From NCBI RefSeq assembly GCF_002902905.1, contig NZ_CP026124.1, positions 2,790,001 through 2,854,000 on the forward strand: a stretch of 64,000 nt of DNA, in the 5' to 3' direction. The DNA comes from Achromobacter sp. AONIH1 (GTDB lineage Bacteria; Pseudomonadota; Gammaproteobacteria; Burkholderiales; Burkholderiaceae_B). Under the pieces are notes generated by a model. It made no database searches and was not told the origin of the DNA. It saw only the letters and a list, made by a program, of their open reading frames with translations. This document shows, piece by piece, positions 46,252 through 55,081 of this stretch. A program made the position numbers and the translations under genes. The first letter of the stretch is position 1. Every line of letters starts with the position of its first letter.

Positions 46252-47418
46252 TCAGCGTCCGGCCAATTGGGTCGTGGCCTTGAGTGGGGTGACTTGTTGC
46301 TCGTTCGTCAGCCAACTCGCGCCAGCCGCGACTACCATCTCGCCGCGCTTCAGGCCGCCCACAACGCGAACGTTGTCGCCGCCTGGCTCGCTCTGGAATT
46401 GCACTTCCCGGCGGTGCACCTTCTTTCCGGTCACGTCATATACAAACACTGCGGCTTGTCCTGCTTTCTCACTGAGCACCAGTGCCGAATAGGGAAGCAT
46501 CAGACGATCTGGTGAGGCATCCTTCGCTTCCGGTGCCTTCAGCAATACTTGAACGGCAGACCCGGGTCGAAGACTGCGCGCAAGAGTAGCATCTTGAGGA
46601 ACGAGCACGACAGGTAAAAGTGAGCCATTTTCAGCACGCAAGCCGATGCGTTGTACCGAAGCACGAACGGGACTTGCTGACTCGCTCAGGCGCAGTTCGG
46701 CGACCTGCCCAATTTTGATATTTGCCGCCTGGGTCGTCGATGCAGTCGCAAGGACTTCTACGCCGCTGCGTAGTCCATCCACTTGAAGCACCGGCGCTCC
46801 GGCTGCAATATCTGTGAACGGCAGAGCGAGTTTCTCCGCGACGACGCCGTCGAATGGCGCATGAATGGCGGCCCCCCTTCGCGCACGCTCGGCAAGGCCG
46901 AATGCGGCCTTTGCATTGCGCACCTGGCCTTCAGCTGCAACCAACTGTGCTTTCACACTCTCGAATGCAGCCGGGGAGATTACGTTGCCCTCAAGCAGCC
47001 CCCTTTGCTGCGTTGTCTGCACGATTCTGTCTGCCAATGCGGCTTCCGCAGCAGCGAGTGTCGCCCGAGCCTGTTCTAGGCGGAGTTGCTCGGGCTGAAC
47101 ATCCAACTCAGCCAGAAGCTGTCCGCGAGAGAAGCGATCTCCCACGTCCACATGAAGCTTGCTGATACGCCCGCCAGTCTCGAACCCCAAGGTACTCCGC
47201 TCACTGGAGCGAGCTAGACCACTCAATTCAATGCGATTGGCCACAGAACCTACATCCCCCACCGTGAGCAGCTTGACCGCTCGCGGTGGATCGGAAGCAG
47301 GCTCCTTCTGACTACCACAGCCGGCAAGCGATGCGAGCAGAACAAACGCGAGGCCGACTTTCTGCATTTGCCAGGACTGGGATTTAAAGGGAGTGCAAGA
47401 CACGGGAAGGCCTTTCAT
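46252..47418 (-). CDS. RND efflux periplasmic adaptor (membrane-fusion protein)
   Basis: 388-aa lipoprotein adaptor. A signal peptide with lipobox LAGC places the lipid-modified Cys near residue 34. The lipoyl/hairpin pattern follows (GGRISKLHVDVGDRFSRGQL, a coiled-coil around EQARATLAAAEAALADRIVQ, then APFDGVVAEKLALPF), with beta-barrel and membrane-proximal domains to the end. The start at 47418 is preferred because it overlaps the TetR stop (TGATG). It normally links an RND permease to the outer-membrane factor; here the permease is truncated. Confidence 0.9.
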   Translation of the reverse strand: MKGLPVSCTPFKSQSWQMQKVGLAFVLLASLAGCGSQKEPASDPPRAVKLLTVGDVGSVANRIELSGLARSSERSTLGFETGGRISKLHVDVGDRFSRGQLLAELDVQPEQLRLEQARATLAAAEAALADRIVQTTQQRGLLEGNVISPAAFESVKAQLVAAEGQVRNAKAAFGLAERARRGAAIHAPFDGVVAEKLALPFTDIAAGAPVLQVDGLRSGVEVLATASTTQAANIKIGQVAELRLSESASPVRASVQRIGLRAENGSLLPVVLVPQDATLARSLRPGSAVQVLLKAPEAKDASPDRLMLPYSALVLSEKAGQAAVFVYDVTGKKVHRREVQFQSEPGGDNVRVVGGLKRGEMVVAAGASWLTNEQQVTPLKATTQLAGR

Positions 47419-48053
47419 CAGCGTTTATCAATAGGGGTGAGTTCCAGTTCGCCGCGGGCGAGCGCCTGGAGGGTGTGCATGAGTCGAGAAAGGTCTTCGG
47501 CAGCAAACGTCGGAAAACCCATCATTTCGGCGAGGAAGACTCCGTCCAAGGCAAATAGAACGATTCCGGCGATATCGGTGCCGCGTGGAGATTTGCTCGC
47601 GTTCTCGTACTGCCTGCGGTACCAGCCGCGCACAGGCTCAAGCAGCGTGGGGTCTTCAGCCACGGCCGCCAGCAATGCAGCGCTCATCTTTTGCATCCCG
47701 CCGTCAGGCATAGCCGAGACCTGGCTGGATAGCCAAGGGTCTGGATCGCCGACGAATGGCAGCTCTCGCTCTTCCTGCCCGCCATCAAACGCCGAGACCT
47801 GGTCATCAATCATCGTGAGGAGCAGATCGCGCTTGGTCTTGAAGTGGTACAGGAACGCACCTTTGCTCATTCCTGCCCGTGCAACGACCGCGTCAAGCGT
47901 TAGGTGCCCGGCACCTCCCTCCATGACTACGTCACGCGCAGCTTGAAGGATGCGCTCCCGTGTTTGTTGCGCTTTCTTAGAGATGGAGGGGGCTTCAGCG
48001 CCGTTGTCCGCCGAATGCGACTCCTCTGGGCTTGATTTCATACGAGTTGCCAT
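47418..48053 (-). CDS. TetR-family repressor of the efflux operon
   Basis: 211 aa. The N-terminal HTH (RERILQAARDVVMEGGAGHL, then TLDAVVARAGMSKGAFLYHF) is a textbook TetR domain; the C-terminal part resembles TetR_C ligand domains with GIVLFALDGVFLAEMMGFP. It is the first gene of the minus-strand operon and divergent from the outer-membrane factor. An inverted repeat between the -35 and -10 of the divergent promoter is its likely operator. The inducer is unknown. Confidence 0.9.
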   Translation of the reverse strand: MATRMKSSPEESHSADNGAEAPSISKKAQQTRERILQAARDVVMEGGAGHLTLDAVVARAGMSKGAFLYHFKTKRDLLLTMIDDQVSAFDGGQEERELPFVGDPDPWLSSQVSAMPDGGMQKMSAALLAAVAEDPTLLEPVRGWYRRQYENASKSPRGTDIAGIVLFALDGVFLAEMMGFPTFAAEDLSRLMHTLQALARGELELTPIDKR

Positions 48054-48072
48054 GGTGAAACTCCAAAGATGC

Positions 48073-48102
48073 TTGATTTATGAACCGTCTGGACGGTATA
48101 GT
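48073..48102 (+). promoter_or_regulatory. Promoter with embedded TetR operator for the outer-membrane factor
   Basis: TTGATT (48073-48078) and TATAGT (48097-48102) are separated by 18 bp, and the perfect dyad ACCGTC-TG-GACGGT (48084-48097) fills the spacer. Repressor binding there would block RNA polymerase directly. The site lies between the divergent tetR and outer-membrane factor genes. Confidence 0.65.
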
Positions 48103-48162
48103 ACACGCCATGAACTATGCCCGTCAAGACGGCCTCCTCAATTCACAACCTAGTGGCTCAAC

Positions 48163-49587
48163 ATGTCCGATCCCTACGCCCGCCGCGGCCTTACTGCTGT
48201 TGCATTCCTATCGATCACGCTTCTCGCCGCGTGCAGCCACTCGCCTCACAGGGTGGAGACATCACGCGTTGAGGTTCCGGCCAAATTCATGAACGAAGCG
48301 GGTCTGGCTGTGCAGCAGGTGCCAGCACAAGCACTCCCGGCCGAGTGGTGGACGGCGTACGGTGATCCGCTGATTGACGCGCTGGTGCGCAACGCGCTGG
48401 AGCACAACACCGATCTCGCTATTGCAAGAGCGCGGATTGATGAAGCTGTGGCGATCACCCGACGTACACGCGCTTCAATGTTCCCTAGCTTGGCGCTCAC
48501 GCCCCAAGCAACGCGCGCGCGCGACTTTTCTTTGGCACCGACCATCAGCAGCGATGCCAGGCTTCCGCTGTCGGCTTCATGGGAAGTTGATCTAGCGGGC
48601 CGCCTCTCGCATGCCGCTGATGGCGCACGGATGGACGCAGTTGCTGTCGAACAGAACTGGTTCGCGACACGTTGGCAGATCGCCTTTGAGACAGTGTCCG
48701 CTGCACTGCAGCAGCGGCAGGCGGCAGAGCTGGAAGATCTGGCAAAAGAGCGACTTCAAGTCGCCGAGCGCCTTGAGCGTCTGACAGAGCAGAAGTTCAA
48801 GGCAGGTCAAGCTACGGGCTTTGACATTGAACGCACGCGTTCCGAGGTCATCGCCCTCCGGGTGGAGCAAGAGCAGTTGCGACGCGTACGCGGCGAAGCA
48901 ACGCATGCCTTGGATGTGCTCGTTGGCCGGATTCCGGGGGCGCTTGGCAGCGGTCCTGCGCTTGCCTCTCTCACCATGCCCGATTGGACTCCCAGAAGCG
49001 TGCCAGGCGAATTGCTGCAGCAGCGCCCCGACGTCAGAGCCGCGCAGGCGCGTCTTGCAGCGGCGACGGCGCGATGGAACGCAGCAGAAGGCGAGCGGTT
49101 CCCCAAACTTGTGCTCGATTTGAGTGGTGGGCGCCAACGCTTCGAGAACAACGGAACACGTGTGGCAGGGAACATTTTCTCTCTGGGCTTGGGTGTGACG
49201 CTTCCGATCTTTGACGGTGGAGCAATACAAGCGGGAATCGACGAGGGCTCAGCACGCAGTCGCGGCGCACAGGCTGACCTGGAACGCACGGTTTTGCTTG
49301 CGCTTCAGGATGTGGAGAACGCTTATCTGGGCTGGCAGACCCAGCGGACTTCTCTGCAGCATCAGGTCGATGGTCTTGTCGTCGCTGATCGACTCCTTGA
49401 CCGCAGTCGACGCCTCTTTGAGGCGGGACAGGTGGATGCGACCGTTGTTGCAGAAGCGGAGCGTGGCACCTTGTCCCAGCGAGCGGCTCTGGTCCGTGCT
49501 CGCGCCGACGCAGCCGTGCAATGGGGTGTTCTCGCTAAAGCGCTTTCTGGTTCGCCAGAGCATGTGAATCTGCAATCTTCACCCTGA
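48163..49587 (+). CDS. Outer-membrane factor lipoprotein of an RND pump (NodT family)
   Basis: 474-aa TolC/OprM-like channel. The signal peptide ends in a lipobox LLAAC (Cys 24), then PAEWWTAYGDPLIDALVRNA starts the first OEP repeat; the second repeat contains LLQQRPDVRAAQARLAAATA. Intact, and divergent from tetR. With the permease gene broken, this channel could still pair with other pumps in the host. The gene is followed 74 bp later by the ICE regulator traR. Confidence 0.9.
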   Translation: MSDPYARRGLTAVAFLSITLLAACSHSPHRVETSRVEVPAKFMNEAGLAVQQVPAQALPAEWWTAYGDPLIDALVRNALEHNTDLAIARARIDEAVAITRRTRASMFPSLALTPQATRARDFSLAPTISSDARLPLSASWEVDLAGRLSHAADGARMDAVAVEQNWFATRWQIAFETVSAALQQRQAAELEDLAKERLQVAERLERLTEQKFKAGQATGFDIERTRSEVIALRVEQEQLRRVRGEATHALDVLVGRIPGALGSGPALASLTMPDWTPRSVPGELLQQRPDVRAAQARLAAATARWNAAEGERFPKLVLDLSGGRQRFENNGTRVAGNIFSLGLGVTLPIFDGGAIQAGIDEGSARSRGAQADLERTVLLALQDVENAYLGWQTQRTSLQHQVDGLVVADRLLDRSRRLFEAGQVDATVVAEAERGTLSQRAALVRARADAAVQWGVLAKALSGSPEHVNLQSSP

Positions 49588-49661
49588 GTCCTTGAGTTGG
49601 AAGAACGCAGCATGGCAGCGAGTTTTAAATACTGAATAGATCGACGATTAGTAGGGGACGC

Positions 49662-50606
49662 ATGGAAATTCGACATCTACGTTGTTTTATGGCGCTCGCC
49701 GAGGAACTTCACTTCGCTCGCGCCGCTGCGAAACTGCATATTGAGCAGTCCCCACTGTCTCGCACGATCAAAGAACTCGAAGAGGAGTTAGGAGCACAGC
49801 TCTTTATTCGGAACACGAGAAGCACGCGTTTGACACGAGCTGGGTTGATGCTCATGGAGCACGCACCTCGGGTGTTCGCATCCTTGCAACAGGCGCGGGA
49901 CTGCGTGAAGGCAGCAAAAAATGGCTTTCATGGACAACTCCGCGTCGCCTTGTCAGACGGCGCAACACTACTGTGCTTACCAGCCCTATTGGCGTTGTGT
50001 CGCGAGGAGGAGCCCGAGGTTGAGATTCGCTTTTTTGAGGTGCCACTATCCCAACAAATCAAAGGATTGCACGACGACCTGTATGACGTCGGCTTTGCAC
50101 AGTCCGACGACGTAGGTGATGGAATCGTCGCACTTCCCGCGTGGACTGACACGCTTATGGTGGCGCTGCCAGCTCGGCATCCGTTGCTGGCTCTTAAGCG
50201 AATTCCATTGGATGAACTGCTGCGCTACCCGCTAGTGCTATCTGATCCTCAAGTGTGCGAGGGCCACGCCAAGCACATTGAGCGAGTACTTAGCCGGGCT
50301 GAAATGCAGCCTCTAGTTGCCGAGCGGGTTACCACTTTCGACCTGATGATGGCGTTGGTATCTGCCGGTTTTGCACTCGGACTTACAGGGGCTGCACACA
50401 TTGCAGCCTCCCGAGAGCCAGGAGTCGTGGCGAGGCCGCTTTCGACACGCGTACCACCTTTGACGACCTATCTACTCAGACTTGAAGGCGATCCGTTTGA
50501 CGAGCTTGCGCGCTTCATTCAGCGAGTACAGGCCATCGAATTGCCAGAGTTTCTCAGGTCAACAAAAAGCCGAAATCCCGATCTTCCGGAGGAATTGATG
50601 CCATGA
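49662..50606 (+). CDS. traR: LysR-family regulator (TraR of Tn4371-type ICEs)
   Basis: 314 aa. A LysR HTH is at the N-terminus (MEIRHLRCFMALAEELHFAR, then AAAKLHIEQSPLSRTIKELE), followed by a substrate-binding domain (LRVALSDGATLLCLPALLAL). In Tn4371-type elements a LysR gene called traR stands immediately before traG and is thought to regulate transfer; the place here fits. It overlaps the exclusion lipoprotein gene by 4 bp. Effector unknown. Confidence 0.85.
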   Translation: MEIRHLRCFMALAEELHFARAAAKLHIEQSPLSRTIKELEEELGAQLFIRNTRSTRLTRAGLMLMEHAPRVFASLQQARDCVKAAKNGFHGQLRVALSDGATLLCLPALLALCREEEPEVEIRFFEVPLSQQIKGLHDDLYDVGFAQSDDVGDGIVALPAWTDTLMVALPARHPLLALKRIPLDELLRYPLVLSDPQVCEGHAKHIERVLSRAEMQPLVAERVTTFDLMMALVSAGFALGLTGAAHIAASREPGVVARPLSTRVPPLTTYLLRLEGDPFDELARFIQRVQAIELPEFLRSTKSRNPDLPEELMP

Positions 50607-50878
50607 GACTCGCCATCACGCTCGTCGCTGCAATGCTAGTCGCATGCGGTCAATCTGATAAACCGCACAAAGCCACTAGTGCAGAAAAGAAAACCCCGAC
50701 AGTAGAAGAGCTGGTGGCAGACCCGGAACAGCTCAAGAAGTTGCGCCAGCAATGCAAGACGGATCGGCCTACTTTGGGCGAACTGCTTTGCAACCGGGTA
50801 GCGGAGGCAACACGTAAGCGGTTCTACGGTGACGGAAAAACGCCATACACACCGCCCAAAGAATCCCCCAAATTCTGA
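50603..50878 (+). CDS. Entry-exclusion (EexN/TrbK-like) lipoprotein 1
   Basis: 91 aa with lipobox LVAC (Cys 15), then a charged linker and the core ELVADPEQLKKLRQQCKTDR followed by CNRVAEATRKRFYG. The same core pattern, with both Cys positions, occurs in the lipoprotein at 58559-58885, so the two are paralogues. EexN/TrbK lipoproteins stop a cell that already holds the element from receiving another. ATGA overlap with traR; a 7-unit tandem repeat follows the stop. Confidence 0.82.
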   Translation: MRLAITLVAAMLVACGQSDKPHKATSAEKKTPTVEELVADPEQLKKLRQQCKTDRPTLGELLCNRVAEATRKRFYGDGKTPYTPPKESPKF

Positions 50879-50882
50879 AATT

Positions 50883-50938
50883 CAGCAATTCAGCAATTCA
50901 GCAATTCAGCAATTCAGCAATTCAGCAATTCAGCAATT
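50883..50938 (+). repeat. Perfect 8-bp tandem repeat, seven units
   Basis: CAGCAATT repeated seven times without error between the exclusion-lipoprotein stop and traG, with one degenerate unit (CTGAAATT) just before. The repeat is non-coding and about 220 bp upstream of the traG start. Short tandem repeats of this kind change copy number by slippage. The remaining 50939-51160 shows no gene. Confidence 0.95.
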
Positions 50939-51160
50939 CGCTAGTCTGCCTGAATCTTCTGTTCGGCACGCTGATATTCGCCGGCGCTTACGGAGTCACT
51001 CCCTGGCTAGACACAGCGCGAATTCATTCTTTCTTATCGACCTTTCTGCCCCAAACGGTCTTTGACCGGCACTAAGCCAGCACCGATCCTGACGCCTGCG
51101 GCACATTTCTAAGCCGCGTTTCCCAAGGGAATCAGCGTAGGAGAGATTGGAGGCGGGGCT

Positions 51161-53176
51161 ATGCAAGGTACGAATGTGCTGTTCGGTCAGATAGCCGTGG
51201 TATTCGGCATCGTGATCGCGGGTGTGTGGGGCGCCACACAATGGACGGCAGCAGCCCTTGGCTATCAGGTACGCCTTGGCTCCCCCTGGTTTGATTTCCT
51301 CGGCACACCGATCTACCTCCCGTGGAAGCTGTTTGAGTGGTGGTTCTTCTTCGATGCCTACGCGCCACGCGTTTTCGACACGGGCGGTGCCATAGCGGGT
51401 GGCAGTGGCTTGCTGGCGGTGGTGGTCGCAGTCTGCATGTCGATCTGGCGCTCTCGTCAATCACGCCTAGTCACGACCTATGGCTCGGCACGCTGGGCAA
51501 GTACGGAGGACATTCGCAAAGCCGGCCTTACGCAGCCGATCGGCGTGTTCCTCGGTCAGCACGATGGCAAGTACCTTCGGCATGAAGGCCCGGAACACAT
51601 CCTCACTTTCGCGCCCACGCGCTCAGGCAAAGGCGTCGGCCTTGTGGTGCCGACGCTGCTTTCTTGGCCTGCATCCGCCGTAGTCCACGACATCAAGGGA
51701 GAGAATTGGCAGATCACCGCAGGTTGGCGCTCACGCTACTCACACTGCCTGCTGTTCAATCCGACCGATGCGAAGTCGGCGGCCTACAACCCGCTGCTAG
51801 AAGTTCGGCGCGGCGCACATGAAGTGCGTGACGTACAGAACATAGCCGACATTCTGGTCGATCCAGAAGGCGCGCTTGAGAAGCGCAACCATTGGGAGAA
51901 GACTTCGCACGCGCTGCTGGTCGGGGCCATCCTGCATGTGCTCTACGCGGGCGAGGACAAGACGCTGCGCGGCGTCGCCAATTTCCTCTCCGATCCGGCC
52001 AGCCCCTTCGAGCTGACCTTGCACCGGATGATGACCACACAGCACCTCGTGAACGTGGAAGGTGGTGGCCCGCATCCAGTCGTCGCTTCGGCGGCGCGCG
52101 AAGTGCTCAACAAGTCGGACAACGAGCGTTCCGGCGTGTTGAGCACCGCCATGTCGTTCCTGGGCCTCTACCGCGACCCCACGGTGGCCGAAGTCACCTC
52201 GCGCTGCGACTGGCGTATCGCCGACCTGATCGCGTCCGAGCATCCGGTGTCGCTTTATCTGGTAGTGCCACCTTCGGATATTTCGCGGACGAAACCGCTC
52301 ATTCGCCTGATCCTCAACCAGATCGGCCGACGGCTCACCGAATCGCTCGACGGCAGCGACGGCATCGAACGCCGCCACAAGCTGCTGCTGATGCTCGATG
52401 AGTTCCCGGCGCTGGGCCGCCTGGACTTCTTCGAGACGGCGCTTGCCTTCATGGCGGGCTACGGAATCCGCAGTTTTCTTATCGCCCAATCGCTCAACCA
52501 GATCGACAAAGCCTACGGCCAGAACCATTCGATTCTGGATAACTGCCATGTCCGCGTGACGTTCGCCACCAACGATGAACGCACTGCGAAACGGATCTCC
52601 GAAACGCTTGGCACCGCTACCGAACTGCGCGCGCAGCGCAACTATGCCGGGCACAGATTGGCACCGTGGCTGGGGCACCTCATGGTGTCGCGGCAGGAGA
52701 CGGCCCGCCCGCTACTGACGCCCGGTGAAGTGATGCAGCTTCCGACTGAGGAAGCTGTGGTGATGGTGTCCAGCGTGGCACCGATCAAGGCCAAGAAGCT
52801 GCGCTACTACGCCGACGCGAATTTCAAGAACCGCGTTTTACCGCCGCCTGTGCTCGCGGCCGGGCAATACGCGGACGCGCCACCGGCCCGGCCCGACGAC
52901 TGGAGCGGCCTATCGATCCCAGCCGTGTCAACGGTCCGGGCTGCGGGCCTGTCCGGCGATGGCACAGGCACCGCCGATGACGGCGGCCCACGCCGACAGC
53001 CGGAGCTATCCGAAGTCAGCGAATACAGCCCCGAACCGCTGCTCGCCGGCCATGACCTGACTCTGCTCGATGACGACGACGACCTGCCGCTGCCGCTTCC
53101 CGGCCAGCTCGACCCGGCCATGCAGCGCACGGCCCGGCTGGCTTCCCTCGACCCCAACGACGGAATCGACTTATGA
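51161..53176 (+). CDS. traG: Type IV coupling protein TraG (VirD4 family)
   Basis: 671-aa inner-membrane ATPase that brings the relaxase-DNA complex to the mating channel. Two N-terminal membrane helices (residues about 8-30 and 78-96), Walker A APTRSGKG at 151-158, Walker B LLLMLDEFPALGRLDF, and the long acidic C-terminal tail are visible. GGAGG lies 8-12 bases upstream of the ATG. It leads the mating operon and overlaps the next gene by 4 bp. Its normal partner relaxase is not present in this element. Confidence 0.94.
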   Translation: MQGTNVLFGQIAVVFGIVIAGVWGATQWTAAALGYQVRLGSPWFDFLGTPIYLPWKLFEWWFFFDAYAPRVFDTGGAIAGGSGLLAVVVAVCMSIWRSRQSRLVTTYGSARWASTEDIRKAGLTQPIGVFLGQHDGKYLRHEGPEHILTFAPTRSGKGVGLVVPTLLSWPASAVVHDIKGENWQITAGWRSRYSHCLLFNPTDAKSAAYNPLLEVRRGAHEVRDVQNIADILVDPEGALEKRNHWEKTSHALLVGAILHVLYAGEDKTLRGVANFLSDPASPFELTLHRMMTTQHLVNVEGGGPHPVVASAAREVLNKSDNERSGVLSTAMSFLGLYRDPTVAEVTSRCDWRIADLIASEHPVSLYLVVPPSDISRTKPLIRLILNQIGRRLTESLDGSDGIERRHKLLLMLDEFPALGRLDFFETALAFMAGYGIRSFLIAQSLNQIDKAYGQNHSILDNCHVRVTFATNDERTAKRISETLGTATELRAQRNYAGHRLAPWLGHLMVSRQETARPLLTPGEVMQLPTEEAVVMVSSVAPIKAKKLRYYADANFKNRVLPPPVLAAGQYADAPPARPDDWSGLSIPAVSTVRAAGLSGDGTGTADDGGPRRQPELSEVSEYSPEPLLAGHDLTLLDDDDDLPLPLPGQLDPAMQRTARLASLDPNDGIDL

Positions 53177-53637
53177 GCCAATACCGCCTCAATCTGTTCA
53201 TTCAGCCCGAGCACGCCAAGCGTCTCGAAGAACTGGCCGCCAAGAAAGGCGTGTCCAAGTCGTCCATTGTCGCGGCGGCGCTCGCGTCGTGGCTATCGCC
53301 CGATGCTGGCGACCAGCGCGAGGCGGCCATCGCCAAGCGGCTCGATCGCCTGTCGCGGCAGGCCGAGCGCATGGAGCGCGACCAGAACATCCAGATCGAA
53401 ACACTGGCGCTGTTCATCCGCTACTTCCTGACCGTCAGCACCCCGATTCCCGAAGCCCATCAGGACGCAGCTCGCGCCCAAGGCAAAGCGCGTTTCGAGC
53501 AATTCGTGGAGCGGCTCGGCCGCCACCTGCTGCGTGGCCGCAGCCTGGTGCGCGACGTTGTGGAAGAACTGCACCCAGACCCGGCGCGAATGGATGACGC
53601 GGAGGCACTGGCTGAAGCGCAGGAGCGTGCCTCATGA
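53173..53637 (+). CDS. CopG-like ribbon-helix-helix protein between traG and trbB
   Basis: 154 aa. The N-terminal RHH domain (YRLNLFIQPEHAKRLEELAA, KKGVSKSSIVAAALASWL) is followed by a helical tail with FARQAER-type heptads. It matches CopG-family regulators that sit between traG and trbB in Tn4371-like elements. It overlaps both neighbours by 4 bp. It may autoregulate the tra/trb operon or assist relaxosome assembly; not known. Confidence 0.85.
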   Translation: MSQYRLNLFIQPEHAKRLEELAAKKGVSKSSIVAAALASWLSPDAGDQREAAIAKRLDRLSRQAERMERDQNIQIETLALFIRYFLTVSTPIPEAHQDAARAQGKARFEQFVERLGRHLLRGRSLVRDVVEELHPDPARMDDAEALAEAQERAS

Positions 53638-54701
53638 GCGCCATTCCGCAAACCCCGCCCGAACTCTCATCCGCCGCAACCTCTCTGGATCGCCGTATCC
53701 AGATGCTGCGCACGGCAATGGGGCCAGTCATCGCCGCTGCGCTGGCCGACCCCGACGTGGTGGAAATCATGCTCAACCCCGACCGCACCCTATGGGTGGA
53801 TCGGTTGTCATCGGGCCGCATGCCGCTGGGCGTGGAGCTGTCCCAAGACGATGGCGAACGCATCATCCGGCTGGTGGCTGCGCACGTCGGCGCAGAGGTG
53901 CATCGCGGGCGGCCGCTGCTGACCGCCGAGCTGCCCGAAACCGGCGAGCGGTTCGAGGGCATCTTGCCGCCCGCAGCGCCCGGCCCAGCCTTCGCGCTGC
54001 GCAAGCGCGCCGTGAGCATCATCGGGCTGGATCGCTATGTGGCCGACGGCATCTTGACCACAGGCCAGGCCGAGTTCCTGCGCCGCGCCGTGCGTGAGCG
54101 CCAGAACATCCTGATCGCCGGGGCGACGAGCAGCGGCAAAACCACACTCGCCAATGCCTTGCTTGCGGAGATCGCCGCCACGGGCGACCGCGTGCTTGTG
54201 CTCGAAGACACCATCGAGCTGCAATGCGCAGCCCGCGACCATGTGCCGCTGCGCACCCGCGCTGGCGTCGTGTCTATGACCGAGCTGGTGCGGGCCACGA
54301 TGCGCCTGCGCCCCGACCGCGTGATCGTCGGCGAGGTACGCGGCGGCGAAGCCCTGGACTTGGTTAAGGTGTGGGGCACCGGCCACCCCGGCGGCATCGC
54401 CACCATCCACGCCGGTTCCGCGCTGGGCGCGCTGCTGCGCCTCGAACAGTTGATTCTTGAAGTGGCGGTGAACCCACCGCGTGCGCTGATCGCCGAGGCG
54501 GTCAACGTCGTGATCCACATCGCCGGGCGTGGCCGCAAGCGCCGCGTCGAAAGCATCGCCCGTGTCGTCGGTTTCGACGGCACCGGCTATCGCCTGGCGG
54601 ACGCGCTGGAAACACCGTTTCCCGAGCTGATGCCGGTTCCTCTCGCAGCCGATGCCGCTGCGCCTTCCTCGTCCCTTGACCTACCTGGAGAACTGCCATG
54701 A
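53634..54701 (+). CDS. trbB: Mating-pair ATPase TrbB (VirB11 family)
   Basis: 355-aa hexameric secretion ATPase on the cytoplasmic face of the channel. Walker A AGATSSGKTT at residues about 162-171, Asp box VLVLEDTIELQCAAR, Walker B MRLRPDRVIVGEVRGGEALD and the His box GHPGGIATIHAGSALGAL are in order. It overlaps both neighbours. Length is slightly above IncP TrbB because of the C-terminal Pro/Ala tail. Confidence 0.95.
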   Translation: MSAIPQTPPELSSAATSLDRRIQMLRTAMGPVIAAALADPDVVEIMLNPDRTLWVDRLSSGRMPLGVELSQDDGERIIRLVAAHVGAEVHRGRPLLTAELPETGERFEGILPPAAPGPAFALRKRAVSIIGLDRYVADGILTTGQAEFLRRAVRERQNILIAGATSSGKTTLANALLAEIAATGDRVLVLEDTIELQCAARDHVPLRTRAGVVSMTELVRATMRLRPDRVIVGEVRGGEALDLVKVWGTGHPGGIATIHAGSALGALLRLEQLILEVAVNPPRALIAEAVNVVIHIAGRGRKRRVESIARVVGFDGTGYRLADALETPFPELMPVPLAADAAAPSSSLDLPGELP

Positions 54702-55081
54702 CGCAGATGCACGTTCACGCTTTCCGTAATTCCGTAAATCCGGTTTCAACCATCGCACGCCTGCGGCGGCTGGCCGGCCCCGCGCACCACGGCCTGCTGC
54801 TGGCCGCAGTCATGCTGATGACGGCGGGCACGGCGAAGGCATCCGGCTCCTCGATGCCGTGGGAAGGCCCGCTGCAATCCATTCTGGAGTCGATTCAGGG
54901 GCCGGTGGCACGCATCGTCGCGGTCATCATCATCATCGCCACGGGCCTCGCGCTCGCCTTCGGCGACACGTCGGGCGGCTTTCGCAAGCTGATCCAGATC
55001 GTGTTCGGTTTGAGCATCGCGTTCGCCGCGTCCTCGTTCTTCCTGTCGTTCTTCAGCTTCTCCGGCGGGGCTGTCGTATGA
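54698..55081 (+). CDS. trbC: Conjugal pilin TrbC (VirB2 family)
   Basis: 127 aa. A long signal segment ends around MTAGTAKASG, followed by two hydrophobic helices (IVAVIIIIATGLALAFGD and IVFGLSIAFAASSFFLSFFS), the TrbC/VirB2 pattern; the IncP homologue is processed into a cyclic pilin. Here the TraF peptidase that completes cyclisation in IncP is not found in the element. Coupled to trbB and trbD by 4-bp overlaps. Confidence 0.9.
   Translation: MTQMHVHAFRNSVNPVSTIARLRRLAGPAHHGLLLAAVMLMTAGTAKASGSSMPWEGPLQSILESIQGPVARIVAVIIIIATGLALAFGDTSGGFRKLIQIVFGLSIAFAASSFFLSFFSFSGGAVV

Noticed and set aside
50829..51065. Repeat protein encoded by the CAGCAATT tandem array
   Set aside because: It starts inside the exclusion-lipoprotein gene in another frame and has no own start signals; the array is better read as non-coding.
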